Source: Ruminococcus sp. (GTDB taxonomy: Bacteria > Bacillota > Clostridia > Oscillospirales > Ruminococcaceae). Taken from it: a stretch of DNA of 32,590 nucleotides. Shown here piece by piece: positions 15,539 to 24,500 of this stretch. The position numbers and the translations under genes were made by a program. Each line of letters starts with the position of its first letter. Position 1 is the stretch's first letter. The stretch spans positions 1 to 32,590 of the forward strand of contig JAFXVY010000037.1 in assembly GCA_017534595.1 (NCBI GenBank), read 5' to 3'. The notes beneath the pieces were generated by a model, which saw nothing but the letters and a program-made list of their open reading frames with translations, did no database searches and was not told the origin of the DNA.

Positions 15539-16378
15539 TTATTCCATATCAGGGTGTTCTCCCGACCAGCCGCGCTCCGGCAGGCAGGAGAGATAGGACA
15601 TATCCTCCGGCGAGACCGTAAAGCCGAACACATCGAGGTTCGCTTCCATGCGTTCCTTTGATGTCGATTTCGGTATCACCGGGACTCCCCGCTGTATCAG
15701 ATACCGCAGCAGAAGCTGTGCATTGGTTACGCCGTACTTCACCGCGATCATCGAGATCTCCGGATCCCCGAGCAGCTTCGCCCTGCCGAGAGGGCTCCAC
15801 GCCTGCGGGAGTATGCCCTGTTCTTTCAGATAGGCTAGTGTGTATTCCTGCATATACCCGACGTGAAGCTCCAGCTGATCCGCCATGGGGCGTATACGGG
15901 CCGTTTCGAGAAGCGGCATCAGATGATGCGGCAGGAAGTTCGATACGCCTATCGCTCTTACCCTGCCCGCGTCGTAAAGCTCCTCCATGACCGCCCAGCC
16001 TTCCCGGACTTTCCTTAGCCAGTCGGAGTCATCGGCCTCGGCCTTCGGCCAGTGGATGAGGTACATATCAAGGTGATCGGTGCCCAGCTTCCGGCAGGAC
16101 TCCTCGAAAGCGGCGCGGGTGGCCTCAGTGCCCAGGTCTGTCGGCCAGACCTTGCTGCACAGGAAGATCTCATCCCTTGCGATGCCGTATTCCTTGAGCG
16201 CCTGACCTATCTGTTCTTCGTTGCGGTACATCTTCGCCGTGTCGATATAGCGGTAGCCTGCGTCGAGGGCGTCGATGATGTTCTGTACGCCGTCCCTCGC
16301 CGTCAGGTATGACCCGAACCCCACCGCGGGGATGACCACGCCGTTAGGCAGGACGAATTCTTTGTTTGTACTTTCCAC
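15539..16378 (-). CDS. Aldo/keto reductase (NADPH-dependent oxidoreductase)
   Basis: 279 residues, typical AKR length. The enzyme reduces aldehydes or ketones with NAD(P)H in the cytosol. The catalytic tetrad is complete: Asp46 and Tyr51 (GYRYIDTAKMY), Lys76 (LCSKVWP) and His109 (YLIHWP). GVSNF and the C-terminal VIPKSTSKERMEAN cofactor-binding motif are present. It starts at GTG 16378 with GAGGAGG about 8 bases upstream. It is most like bacterial 2,5-diketogluconate reductase/morphine-dehydrogenase-type members; the natural substrate is unknown. Its own promoter and terminator make it a single-gene unit divergent from tldD. Confidence 0.94.
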   Translation of the reverse strand: MESTNKEFVLPNGVVIPAVGFGSYLTARDGVQNIIDALDAGYRYIDTAKMYRNEEQIGQALKEYGIARDEIFLCSKVWPTDLGTEATRAAFEESCRKLGTDHLDMYLIHWPKAEADDSDWLRKVREGWAVMEELYDAGRVRAIGVSNFLPHHLMPLLETARIRPMADQLELHVGYMQEYTLAYLKEQGILPQAWSPLGRAKLLGDPEISMIAVKYGVTNAQLLLRYLIQRGVPVIPKSTSKERMEANLDVFGFTVSPEDMSYLSCLPERGWSGEHPDME

Positions 16379-16425
16379 AGTGCTGACCTCCTCATTTTAA
16401 CTTTGAACCGTGCTGTTTCATTTGT

Positions 16426-16454
16426 ATTATACCATACATTCCCATTCGTGTAAA
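16426..16454 (-). promoter_or_regulatory. Promoter of the aldo/keto reductase gene
   Basis: On the minus strand: TTTACA (16454-16449), 17-bp spacer, TATAAT (16431-16426), about 48 bases before the GTG. Confidence 0.85.
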
Positions 16455-16630
16455 CAACAAATGCTCCTGAATTCTGAACCAAACCGAACCTGACGGGCAG
16501 GGAGGTGTGCTCCGTGACTTTCAAATTGTCATATAACGGCCTCAGAGCCCGCGGGCGGCAACATCCACAAACAAGAGGCTCCCGTTTTGTATCATATACA
16601 CAATAATTCCCGGGAGGAAGTTTTGTGCTA

Positions 16631-16683
16631 TTGACTTGCAAGGCGCATTATGATATCATAGCAATATAGGTTAAAATTTTAAC
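16631..16683 (+). promoter_or_regulatory. tldD promoter with palindromic operator candidate
   Basis: -35 TTGACT (16631-16636), 17-bp spacer, -10 TATCAT (16654-16659). A perfect 14-bp palindrome GTTAAAATTTTAAC (16670-16683) covers the expected start of transcription, where a repressor would act. The stretch 16455-16630 shows no ORF, only a loose CTCCCG/CGGGAG pairing (near 16584-16616). Confidence 0.7.
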
Positions 16684-16708
16684 ATAAACCCGAAAGGAGA
16701 GACATCTC

Positions 16709-18049
16709 ATGTACAAATTCCCGGAAGGTCTCTATTCCGATATCCGCATAGAGCGGGCGAATTATGCCTCTTACAGAGTTCAGAACGGCGAAGTCATGAC
16801 CAATAACGAGGTGCCGATAACCGGCGCGATGATAAGGGTGTTCGACGGAAAGATGTGGTACACCGGCGTCACCAACGATCTTGACAGCATACAGTCGGAG
16901 CTCGACAGCCTTGCCGCTGTCGCGCAGCCTGATCCCGATATCCTTGAGCATCCCGCGGTAAAGCTTTACGAGGTACACAAGGCCAAAGTCCTCCGCTTCG
17001 AGGGCGACAGGGACAACCGGAAGATCACCCGCGAACAGCGCGAGGAGCTTGTGCGGGGCTATATCAAGGCCTGTGTGGACGAGAGCATACCCGAGATCAG
17101 GCAGTGGTATGCGAACTATCACCAGTCCCACGTTGTCAAGGAGTTCTATTCGAGCAAGGGCGCCGAGATAGTTCAGGATTTCCAGCAGTGCTTCGTCGGG
17201 ATGTGGTACGATATCGTCATTGACGGCGTCACCACCTCGGGCGGCAAGCATTACGGCTTCATGGATTTCGATGAGCTCCGGGGGCATCAGGATGAGATCG
17301 TCGCCAAGCGCGACAGATACCTCGACTATGCCCGAAACGCCGTGGATGTCACCCCCGGAGACTATGTCTGCGTGCTGGCGCCGGCAGTTACCGGTATGTT
17401 CACCCACGAGAGCTTCGGCCACAAGAGCGAGGCGGACTTTATGCTCAACGATCAGACTCTCCGCGACGAGTGGGTGATGGGCAAGAAGGTCGGCAGCGAC
17501 CTTGTGTCTATCTGCGATTCCGGCGATATGTTCCCGCACCGCGGCTATATCGCCTACGACGATGAGGGTTCCGCTCCCAGGGAGACGTGGCTCATCAGAA
17601 ACGGCGTCCTCACCGGCAGGCTCCACGACGCCAACTCGGCATCTGTCCTCGGCGAGGAGCTGACAGGCAACTCCCGAGCTCAGGACTTCGGCTGCACGCC
17701 TATGGTCCGCATGACAAATACCTATATGGAGCCGGGAGACACCGCTCCCGAGGATATCATAGCCGGCGTCAGGGACGGTATCTATGTCTATGACGTCATC
17801 TACGGCACGGGTCAGGCGACCTTCACGATGAAGCCTGCGATCTGCTACCGCATCAGGGACGGAAAGCTCGCCGAGCCGATCAGAGCCAACGTTGTCACGG
17901 GGACCGTGTTCGAGACGCTGTTCAATATCGACGCCGTCGGGAATGACCTTGAGTTCTGCGACACCAGCACCTGCGGCAAAATGGGGCAGTCGATGCCGGT
18001 ATCCGACGGCGGCCCGACGATCCGCGTCAAGTCGCTGAATGTCAACTGA
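16709..18049 (+). CDS. tldD: TldD-family zinc metalloprotease (catalytic subunit)
   Basis: 446 residues. TldD pairs with TldE/PmbA in a barrel-shaped protease that degrades unfolded peptides; in some systems it trims RiPP precursors. The family active site HExxxH is present as His233-Glu234...His238 (THESFGHKSEAD), and the expected third metal ligand fits Cys422 in STCGKMGQSMPVSDGGP. RBS AAAGGAG (16693-16699) is 9 bases before the ATG. The gene for its probable non-catalytic partner follows after 12 bases. No RiPP precursor or modification enzyme is visible nearby, so the substrate is unknown. Confidence 0.93.
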   Translation: MYKFPEGLYSDIRIERANYASYRVQNGEVMTNNEVPITGAMIRVFDGKMWYTGVTNDLDSIQSELDSLAAVAQPDPDILEHPAVKLYEVHKAKVLRFEGDRDNRKITREQREELVRGYIKACVDESIPEIRQWYANYHQSHVVKEFYSSKGAEIVQDFQQCFVGMWYDIVIDGVTTSGGKHYGFMDFDELRGHQDEIVAKRDRYLDYARNAVDVTPGDYVCVLAPAVTGMFTHESFGHKSEADFMLNDQTLRDEWVMGKKVGSDLVSICDSGDMFPHRGYIAYDDEGSAPRETWLIRNGVLTGRLHDANSASVLGEELTGNSRAQDFGCTPMVRMTNTYMEPGDTAPEDIIAGVRDGIYVYDVIYGTGQATFTMKPAICYRIRDGKLAEPIRANVVTGTVFETLFNIDAVGNDLEFCDTSTCGKMGQSMPVSDGGPTIRVKSLNVN

Positions 18050-18061
18050 GGAGGCGAGAGA

Positions 18062-19273
18062 ATGTATAAGGAAAAGATCACATCTCATTATAAATACAGC
18101 GAGATACATATAGAAGAGACCAGGTTCAAGGCCTTCAACAAGGACACCCGCAGCGAGTACTCCTTCCGCGTCTATGACGGCGGGTATGCGGGCATCCAGC
18201 TCATCCAGGGCAGCATCGGCGAAGCCGAGGGCTTCAGGCTCGCGGAGAACAACCTCGCCCTCAGGCGCCCCTACAAGTTCACTCCCGAGACCGGCTCCCG
18301 CCACCGTGACCAGTCTGAGGTGGAGTATTCCGACAAGGAGCTAATGGATATCGCCCGGCAGACTCTTGACTATCTCAAAACTCACCACCCCGACTATATC
18401 TTCTCCGGCGATGTGTCAACCTTCCGCAAGACCCTCTCAATGGAAAATGACCTCGGCCTCGACGTCTCCAATACCGATGCCAAGATCAGCGCGGATTTCT
18501 CCTTCAAGCACAAGGACAGCAAGGATATCATGGACGGCTGGTTCAGCTTCAGCAAGCGTCAGTTCGACTTTGAGAAGTTCAAGGAGACGGCGGATAACTT
18601 CCTCACCAACTTCACCAACAGGGTCGAGCTCCCCGAGGAGCTGATAATACAGGATCAGTATTACAGCTACATCGGCAAGATGTGGGAGACCCTCAACGCC
18701 GAGAACTTAGCCCTCGGCACCTCGCTGCTCTCCGGTAAGATCGGCGAGAAGGTCTTTGCCGACGGCTTCACTCTCACCCACGACGTCACCGACAGGGAAA
18801 GCTGGATCACACCTTTCTTCGACGGCGAGGGCGTCATGCTCCCGGGGGATAAGTACACATTTATCAAAGACGGCGTGCTGCTGTCAGGCTTTGCCGACAA
18901 GCGCATAGCCGACAAATACGGCGTGCCCCATACCGGCAGCGCCAACTTCTGCACCGCGGATATCCCCACCAACGGCAACATCAACTTCCGCATAGAGCGC
19001 TGCGGCAGGACCGTCAAGGAGCTGCTGGACGGCAGGCTCACGGTTGTGCCGATAATGGCGGCGGGCGGAGGCTTCAACGAAAAGGGCGAGTATGTCACCC
19101 CGGTGCAGACAGCGCTCCTCTGCGACGGCGAGCGCCTGCTCGGCAGGCTGCCCGAGTTCACCCTCAAGGGCAATATGTTCGATATGTTCGGCAAGGACTT
19201 CATCGGCGTCGCCTCCGACGAGCCTGTTTTCAATGACAAACAGATACTTATGAAAATGCAGTACAGCAAGTAA
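18062..19273 (+). CDS. TldE/PmbA-like non-catalytic protease subunit
   Basis: 403 residues with no HExxxH motif, as expected for the TldE/PmbA partner. The N-terminal SEYSFRVYDGGYAGIQLIQGS matches the family's first domain. The C-terminal part has DGEGVMLPGDKYTFIKDGVLLSGFADKRIADK and GRLTVVPIMAAGGGFNEKGEYVTPVQTALLCDGERLLGRLPEFTLKGN, the usual C-terminal arrangement. AGGAGG (18049-18054) overlaps the tldD stop and lies 7 bases before the ATG, so the two are translated from one message. It presumably forms the heterodimer with the upstream TldD; divergence from E. coli PmbA seems large, hence no symbol. Confidence 0.85.
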   Translation: MYKEKITSHYKYSEIHIEETRFKAFNKDTRSEYSFRVYDGGYAGIQLIQGSIGEAEGFRLAENNLALRRPYKFTPETGSRHRDQSEVEYSDKELMDIARQTLDYLKTHHPDYIFSGDVSTFRKTLSMENDLGLDVSNTDAKISADFSFKHKDSKDIMDGWFSFSKRQFDFEKFKETADNFLTNFTNRVELPEELIIQDQYYSYIGKMWETLNAENLALGTSLLSGKIGEKVFADGFTLTHDVTDRESWITPFFDGEGVMLPGDKYTFIKDGVLLSGFADKRIADKYGVPHTGSANFCTADIPTNGNINFRIERCGRTVKELLDGRLTVVPIMAAGGGFNEKGEYVTPVQTALLCDGERLLGRLPEFTLKGNMFDMFGKDFIGVASDEPVFNDKQILMKMQYSK

Positions 19274-19303
19274 GCGCACGACCCCGAAGCGAGGTGATCT
19301 TCG

Positions 19304-20422
19304 ATGGACCGCGGCAAGACCGTAAAGAGAATAGGCATCGCGGCGGATATACTTATGTATCTGCTGCTGACCGCACAGCTGCTCTGTGTATTTGTGGGAG
19401 TCACCGTGCACGAATTTCTGGGCATGGGCTTTTTCGCCTGCCTTGTCTGCCACATCGTCATCAAGCGGAAGGTCATCCTCGCGATGTTCCGCAAGCGCAG
19501 CACCAAGCGTTCCGGGGCGAGGCTCTTCTCGGATACAGTCACCGTGCTCCTGCTGCTTTGCTGTGTTACGCTTATGCTCAGCAGCATGGGCGTTTCGAGG
19601 ATCATTTTCCCGTGGTTCAGATATGTTCAGAGCGTTTCGCTCCACAGATACCTCGCCTGCGCCGCGCTGACGCTCGCCGTCATCCACGGCGGTATGCGCG
19701 GATATATGCGTGCAAAGAAAAAGAAGAGGGCCGGCGTACTGATAGCTCTCGGAGCCGTCGCCGCGCTGAGCTTCGGGCTCTTCGGGGTGCCCTACCTTGA
19801 CCGCCATTTCAAAAAGGTCGAGATAGACTACGCCGGGAAGGTCTCGGGAGATAAGCTCGACTGGCAGGGCGGGAGGACCCTTACCGTCTATTTCACCCGC
19901 CTCGGCAATACCGATTTCGAGGCCGACGTTGACGCCGTCTCCGGAGCGTCGCTGCTCCTTGCCGACGGCAGGCTCATGGGCAATACCCAGCTGCTCGCGG
20001 ATATGCTCTGCGACATAGCGGGCTTTGATAAGACCGCCATAACCCTCACCGGGAAGAAATACCCCTCAAGCTACGCCTCGACGGTCTTTGCCGCGAGCGA
20101 GGAGATCAAGAGCAACGCCCGTCCGCCCATCGAACCGATCGACACTTCGGACTGCGATCAGATCATACTCGTCTACCCGCTGTGGTGGGGAACTGTGCCG
20201 AACCCGGTGGCGACCTTCCTCGAGCAGAGCAGCCTCGGCGGAAAGAAGATATATCTTATCGCCACGCAGGGCAGCTACGGCTTCGGCAGCAGCGCCGACG
20301 ATATCCGTGAGCTCGTCCCGGATGCCGAGGTCGAGGAGGTAATGAGCATCTACTGCGACGACATCCCCGACTCCCGCCAGAGGCTGAAAGATTGGCTCGA
20401 GAGCATAAATACGGCAAAGTAA
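19304..20422 (+). CDS. Membrane protein fusing a cytochrome b561-like helical domain to a flavodoxin
   Basis: 372 residues in two parts. Residues 1-160 hold about four membrane helices with histidines at positions suited to heme binding (VTVHEFLGMG, LVCHIVIKRK, SLHRYLAC, AVIHGGMRG), resembling DUF4405/cytochrome b561-like domains. Residues about 190-372 are a flavodoxin: YFTRLGNTDFEAD is the FMN phosphate loop, VYPLWWGTVPNPVATFLEQ the second FMN loop, and GSYGFGSSADDIRELVP the third. Such a protein could pass electrons between quinones or heme and FMN at the membrane; that is inference. RBS GAGGTGAT precedes the ATG. It lies 30 bases after the TldE-like gene and ends that operon. Confidence 0.8.
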   Translation: MDRGKTVKRIGIAADILMYLLLTAQLLCVFVGVTVHEFLGMGFFACLVCHIVIKRKVILAMFRKRSTKRSGARLFSDTVTVLLLLCCVTLMLSSMGVSRIIFPWFRYVQSVSLHRYLACAALTLAVIHGGMRGYMRAKKKKRAGVLIALGAVAALSFGLFGVPYLDRHFKKVEIDYAGKVSGDKLDWQGGRTLTVYFTRLGNTDFEADVDAVSGASLLLADGRLMGNTQLLADMLCDIAGFDKTAITLTGKKYPSSYASTVFAASEEIKSNARPPIEPIDTSDCDQIILVYPLWWGTVPNPVATFLEQSSLGGKKIYLIATQGSYGFGSSADDIRELVPDAEVEEVMSIYCDDIPDSRQRLKDWLESINTAK

Positions 20423-20440
20423 AGCCGAATAACGATCTGA

Positions 20441-20475
20441 CACCTCCGCCGGGATCCCGGCGGAGGTGCTTTTTG
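20441..20475 (+). terminator. Terminator of the tldD operon
   Basis: Perfect 28-base palindromic stem (CACCTCCGCC at 20441 onward, mirrored to 20468) followed by CTTTTT. Confidence 0.92.
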
Positions 20476-20617
20476 TCTCACCGCTTCGGTCAGCATTTGC
20501 GGAGTTCAAGCCGATTATTGCTATCGAGATAACGTTTTCGTTGATAGTGAATAAAAATAAAAATCAACGATCGGGGGATATTTTTGCAAAATATACAAAA
20601 CAAATCCCGTTTGCGGG

Positions 20618-20646
20618 TTGACAAGAGAGGCTAAACGTGGTATAAT
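20618..20646 (+). promoter_or_regulatory. Promoter at the head of the pilus locus
   Basis: TTGACA (20618-20623), 17-bp spacer, TATAAT (20641-20646). It lies 48 bases before the first start codon and is the only good promoter seen before the pilus genes. A hairpin CGTTGAT/ATCAACG (20539-20569) lies upstream. Confidence 0.9.
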
Positions 20647-20693
20647 CAATATAATATATTATAAGCGGTAATATGCCTTCGGAGGGAAACGCT

Positions 20694-20939
20694 ATGACGG
20701 AAAAAGAGTTCAAAAAGCTGAAACGCCGGGAGCTCCTTGAATTGATGTACGAGACCCTGAAACAGCTTGAAGAGACCAAAGCCGAAAACGAGCGCCTCCG
20801 CGGGGAACTTGAGCAGATGAAAAGCTCGCTGCTGAGCCGGACACATGACATGGTCGCAAGGCTCTGTGAGGACAGGTTCGGCGAGCTGCCCGGGTCTGAT
20901 ACAGCGGCCGGCCAGCCGGCGGAGGATGATGAGAAGTGA
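20694..20939 (+). CDS. Small coiled-coil protein, first gene of the pilus locus
   Basis: 81 residues, highly charged, no signal peptide or membrane helix. Residues 3-50 form a continuous helix with leucine heptads (LKRRELLELMYETLKQLEET, then ENERLRGELEQMK), so it is probably a dimeric coiled coil. The tail is acidic. The start is ATG 20694 with GGAGGG 7 bases upstream; the stop overlaps the next start (GTGA), so it is coupled to signal peptidase I. Function unknown; perhaps a cytosolic partner of the peptidase or secretion machinery. Confidence 0.8.
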   Translation: MTEKEFKKLKRRELLELMYETLKQLEETKAENERLRGELEQMKSSLLSRTHDMVARLCEDRFGELPGSDTAAGQPAEDDEK

Positions 20940-21514
20940 GCGATAAGATCGTTGAACTGCCGTCCTCAGAGGTGGTAAAGGCCGAGCTCGACCGTGCCAG
21001 GAGCCGCAGTACCTTTCTGAAGCTGCTGTATAACACCGTGGCCTCGCTCATCGTGGTCGCTGCCATATCGGTGCTGATCTCGATGCTTTTCCTGCCCGTT
21101 CTGAGGGTAACAGGGACAAGCATGACCCCCACTCTCGAGAACGACCAGCTCGTCGTCTGCCGGAGGATGGGCGGCTTTGAGCGCGGAGACATCATCGCGT
21201 TCTATCACAACAACAAGATACTGCTGAAGCGGGTCATCGGCCTGGCAGGGGATACGGTGGATATCGCCCTCGACGGGACGGTGAGCGTCAACGGAGAAAA
21301 GCTCGATGAGCCTTATGTCGATGCCCTCGCTTACGGTACCTGCAATATAAAGCTTCCGTATCAGGTGCCCGAGAACCGGGTGTTCGTTATGGGAGATCAC
21401 CGCTCCGATTCGATAGACAGCCGCACCAAGGAGATCGGCTGCATCGCGGAGGAAATGGTGGTCGGCAAGGTGATCTGGTGTATCTGGCCTTTCGGGAGCA
21501 TCAAAGCATATTGA
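20936..21514 (+). CDS. lepB: Signal peptidase I
   Basis: 192 residues. The enzyme cleaves signal peptides from secreted proteins at the outer face of the membrane. One N-terminal membrane anchor (LIVVAAISVLISMLFLPVL) is followed by the catalytic Ser62 in VTGTSMTPTL and the general base Lys98 in NKILLKRVIGLAGDTV; the later GDHRSDSIDSR box is also standard. It starts at GTG 20936, overlapping the preceding stop. Sited directly ahead of the pilin genes, it may be dedicated to the pilus precursors, as seen in other Gram-positive pilus islands, though a housekeeping role cannot be excluded. Confidence 0.93.
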   Translation: MSDKIVELPSSEVVKAELDRARSRSTFLKLLYNTVASLIVVAAISVLISMLFLPVLRVTGTSMTPTLENDQLVVCRRMGGFERGDIIAFYHNNKILLKRVIGLAGDTVDIALDGTVSVNGEKLDEPYVDALAYGTCNIKLPYQVPENRVFVMGDHRSDSIDSRTKEIGCIAEEMVVGKVIWCIWPFGSIKAY

Positions 21515-21525
21515 GAAATATACAC

Positions 21526-21545
21526 ATCATATCCGAAGATATGAT
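21526..21545 (+). other. Hairpin upstream of the adhesin gene
   Basis: ATCATATC-CGAA-GATATGAT, a perfect 8-bp stem with a CGAA loop, in the short gap before the adhesin start. No U-tract follows, so it is not a terminator; it could be an RNA-processing or stability element. Confidence 0.5.
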
Positions 21546-21582
21546 CGGTATTCCTTATATTAAAGAGATAAGGAGGTAATGT

Positions 21583-24500
21583 ATGAAAAGATTCAGAGAA
21601 AGCGCTTCGGACTTTCTCGGAGGAAGGAAATTCAAACGGGCAAGAGCAGCTCTGGCTTCGGTCATGGCGGCTGCCGTGATGTTCAGCGTCGCCGGCAGCC
21701 TGATACGCCCCGCTGTCAGCGTTACCGATCCCCAGTCAGTGACCGGAACGGCGCTCAGAGGGGCTGCATCGAATGTCAATGCCCTGCCCATAGGAAAAGT
21801 GTCGAGCAGTACCGCCACCGGCGTGTACTCCGTGACCGCCAAGGTCACCGATGACAAGAACGAGGATGATCTCAAGAAGTATTTTGCCAGCCTGGTCGCC
21901 AACTTCAATCTTAAGAGCGAAGATGTGGCACTGCTGGGCAATTACGACAACAGCATCAGCTTCAATCTCGGCACTGAGAATATCGACGCCTTTGACCTCG
22001 CAGATATGGAGTTCAGCGGCAGCGTATATTCCAGCGGCACATCCAAGAACGTCATCGGTTCCTATGACTTCGACCCCACTACCGGAGAGGTTGTCATCAC
22101 GTTTGACTTCACGGCACCCTACTTTGAAGGCAGAGAGGGCGAGGGCATAAGCGGCGGCTTTGAGTTCGACGCATGGGTATGGAACGAGAACAACAGCACA
22201 GAGGACCGGCATCTCGAGATCGCGGGTCACAGCGTCGATGTACCGATATACAGGTACACTCACTCACCCGACCTGACAGTAAAGAAGAGCTATAACGGCG
22301 ACTTCTTCTACGGCACACAGGGTGCGCAGATGCAGGGTGAGAGGATGCTGGGATCGTCATTCAAGATCAACATCAAGTCGATAAACGGTGTTGACGGCAC
22401 AACGGTTTCCTTCACCGATACTCTGAAAAGCGACAGCGTCCATTTTGACCTTACTCCCGGAATGAACTGGAGCCTGTACAACCCGGACGGGACACCGGCT
22501 CAGAACGTAAGCCTTGTCATCGACGAGATAGGCACAAGCGGCAGCGACGAAGTGCTTACCGCAAGGATAGTCGCCAATGACAACACCGTTCTGAAAGAGG
22601 GCTTTGAGTATTACTGGAACTGCCCGGTAATGGTAGACAGCGAGTATCTTACCAACGGTGCTGTCGATACCTCCAAGCTCCAGATAATCGAAGGCGAGAA
22701 CAGCATAACCGCCAAGGCCGATAAGGTACCCTCCTCAAGCTCCGCTTCGGAGATACAGGTAAACCTTATCGCGGATATCCACAAGAACCCCGGAACATAT
22801 AACCCCGAGGACAACACCGTTTCCTGGTCCTATACCATATATAAGGACAACGGCTGGTGGAGATACGGAAAGATACAGGTCGATGACAAGATCGGCGGAG
22901 AAAACGGCTCGGCACCCAATATAGTTCCCGGCTCGGTAACTATGCAGGTCGTGCAGCAGGGACATTCTCCCGATGATAAGGAGGATCCGAGCGCTGCCAA
23001 CGGCGTACACCAGATTTCCTATGACGCCGATGCCGGACGCTTCACCATCGAGATGGATCTTGACGATGATGCCTACGGCGGCATTCATTACAACGAGATC
23101 CCCATACAGGAATTCATAGTCACATACAAGACCTATGTTGACCCCGATGATTACAGCAGTAAAATCAAAAACTGGATAGGCCTTGTGGATCCTGACGATC
23201 CCACGAAATACAACGACATAGACCCCGACAGATTCGCGGACATCCCCAAGCCGTCTCTGGCAAAGGACTGCACCGTAACGTCCGACGGCATTACATGGCA
23301 GATAACCGTGGACAACAGGCTCGGGCAGGATCTTTCGGGTCTGGTCATCACGGATACGCTCAGCTATGAGAATACCGCCATCACGCCTCCCGATTTCACC
23401 TCGGCGGCAGCTCAGCTGACAGTAAAGGCGGACGGACAGACCGTCAGCCCCTCGGATGTCTTCAGCATCAGCGGCAACAAGCTGACCTTCAAGCCAGACT
23501 CCGGCAGGCTCGACGCCGAAAGCTACGTCATCACTTACTTCCAGCCGATCGAGAACCTCTCCGAGTACAGCGGCGATTCCTTTAACAACGATGCCACCCT
23601 CTCCAACAACAACGGAGAGATAGCCGAGGCGGAGAAGGAAGCCAAGATACCCGAGCAGTTCGAGGTCGCCAAGCAGGGCAGGCTCGAGGCAGACGGCAAG
23701 CTCCATTACACAGTCGAGTTCGTCAACCTCTGGGGCAGCGATATCAACGGCGAGACGCTGACCGATGTCCTGACCATAACCAAGGACGGACAGCCTGTGG
23801 ATGCGAGCGAATTTGCTGTGGCAGTCGAGAGCTCCACGGTCCCCGTGATCATGAATTCTTCGCCTTCGGGCAACCAGATCACGACGACATTTAAAATAAA
23901 CAACTCACCGACGAATGCCAGCGTAGTGGTGAACTACACCGTGACCCCGTCAGGCGGGGATTTCAGGACCGATTTCGGTTATGCGCTGAGCAATACAGCA
24001 AGCTGGAAGGACGACAGCAAGACCGTCAATACCACGGTCGAGCGGATAGTTTCTCTGGGCAACAAGTCGGGCTACTATGACAAAGAGACCGACACGATCC
24101 GCTGGACGATAACCGTAAACAACCCCTACGAGGTGGATCTTGGAACTTATCCCACCGCTGCGCAGGCGATACTCGAAGATACGCAGTTCGGGCAAGGGTT
24201 CATAAAGAGCTTCACCGTAAAGGATGCCTCCGGCACGGATGTTACGGACAGCGGCGATCTCGCTTATGTCAATGCGAATAACCACTTCAAGTTCCGCAGC
24301 GGCATGACCTCCACGAGCTACACCTTTGAATACACCACCAGGCTCAAGGATGTGGCTCCGCTGACACTTGATCCCTCAGACAACAACAGAAAGTACATCG
24401 CAAACAACACCGCGACCTATCTCGGCGAGGACAAGCCGGCAGAGGTCAAGGTAAATCCCTGGGACACCTACAGGTCGGTAAACAAGCAGTCTTCCGGCTA

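Noticed and set aside
16679-18304. 541-codon minus-strand open frame
   Set aside because: Antisense to tldD and the start of its partner gene; Val/Ala/Leu-rich shadow caused by codon bias.
20441-20468. Long perfect palindrome considered as an operator
   Set aside because: It follows a stop codon and is directly followed by CTTTTT, so it is a terminator.
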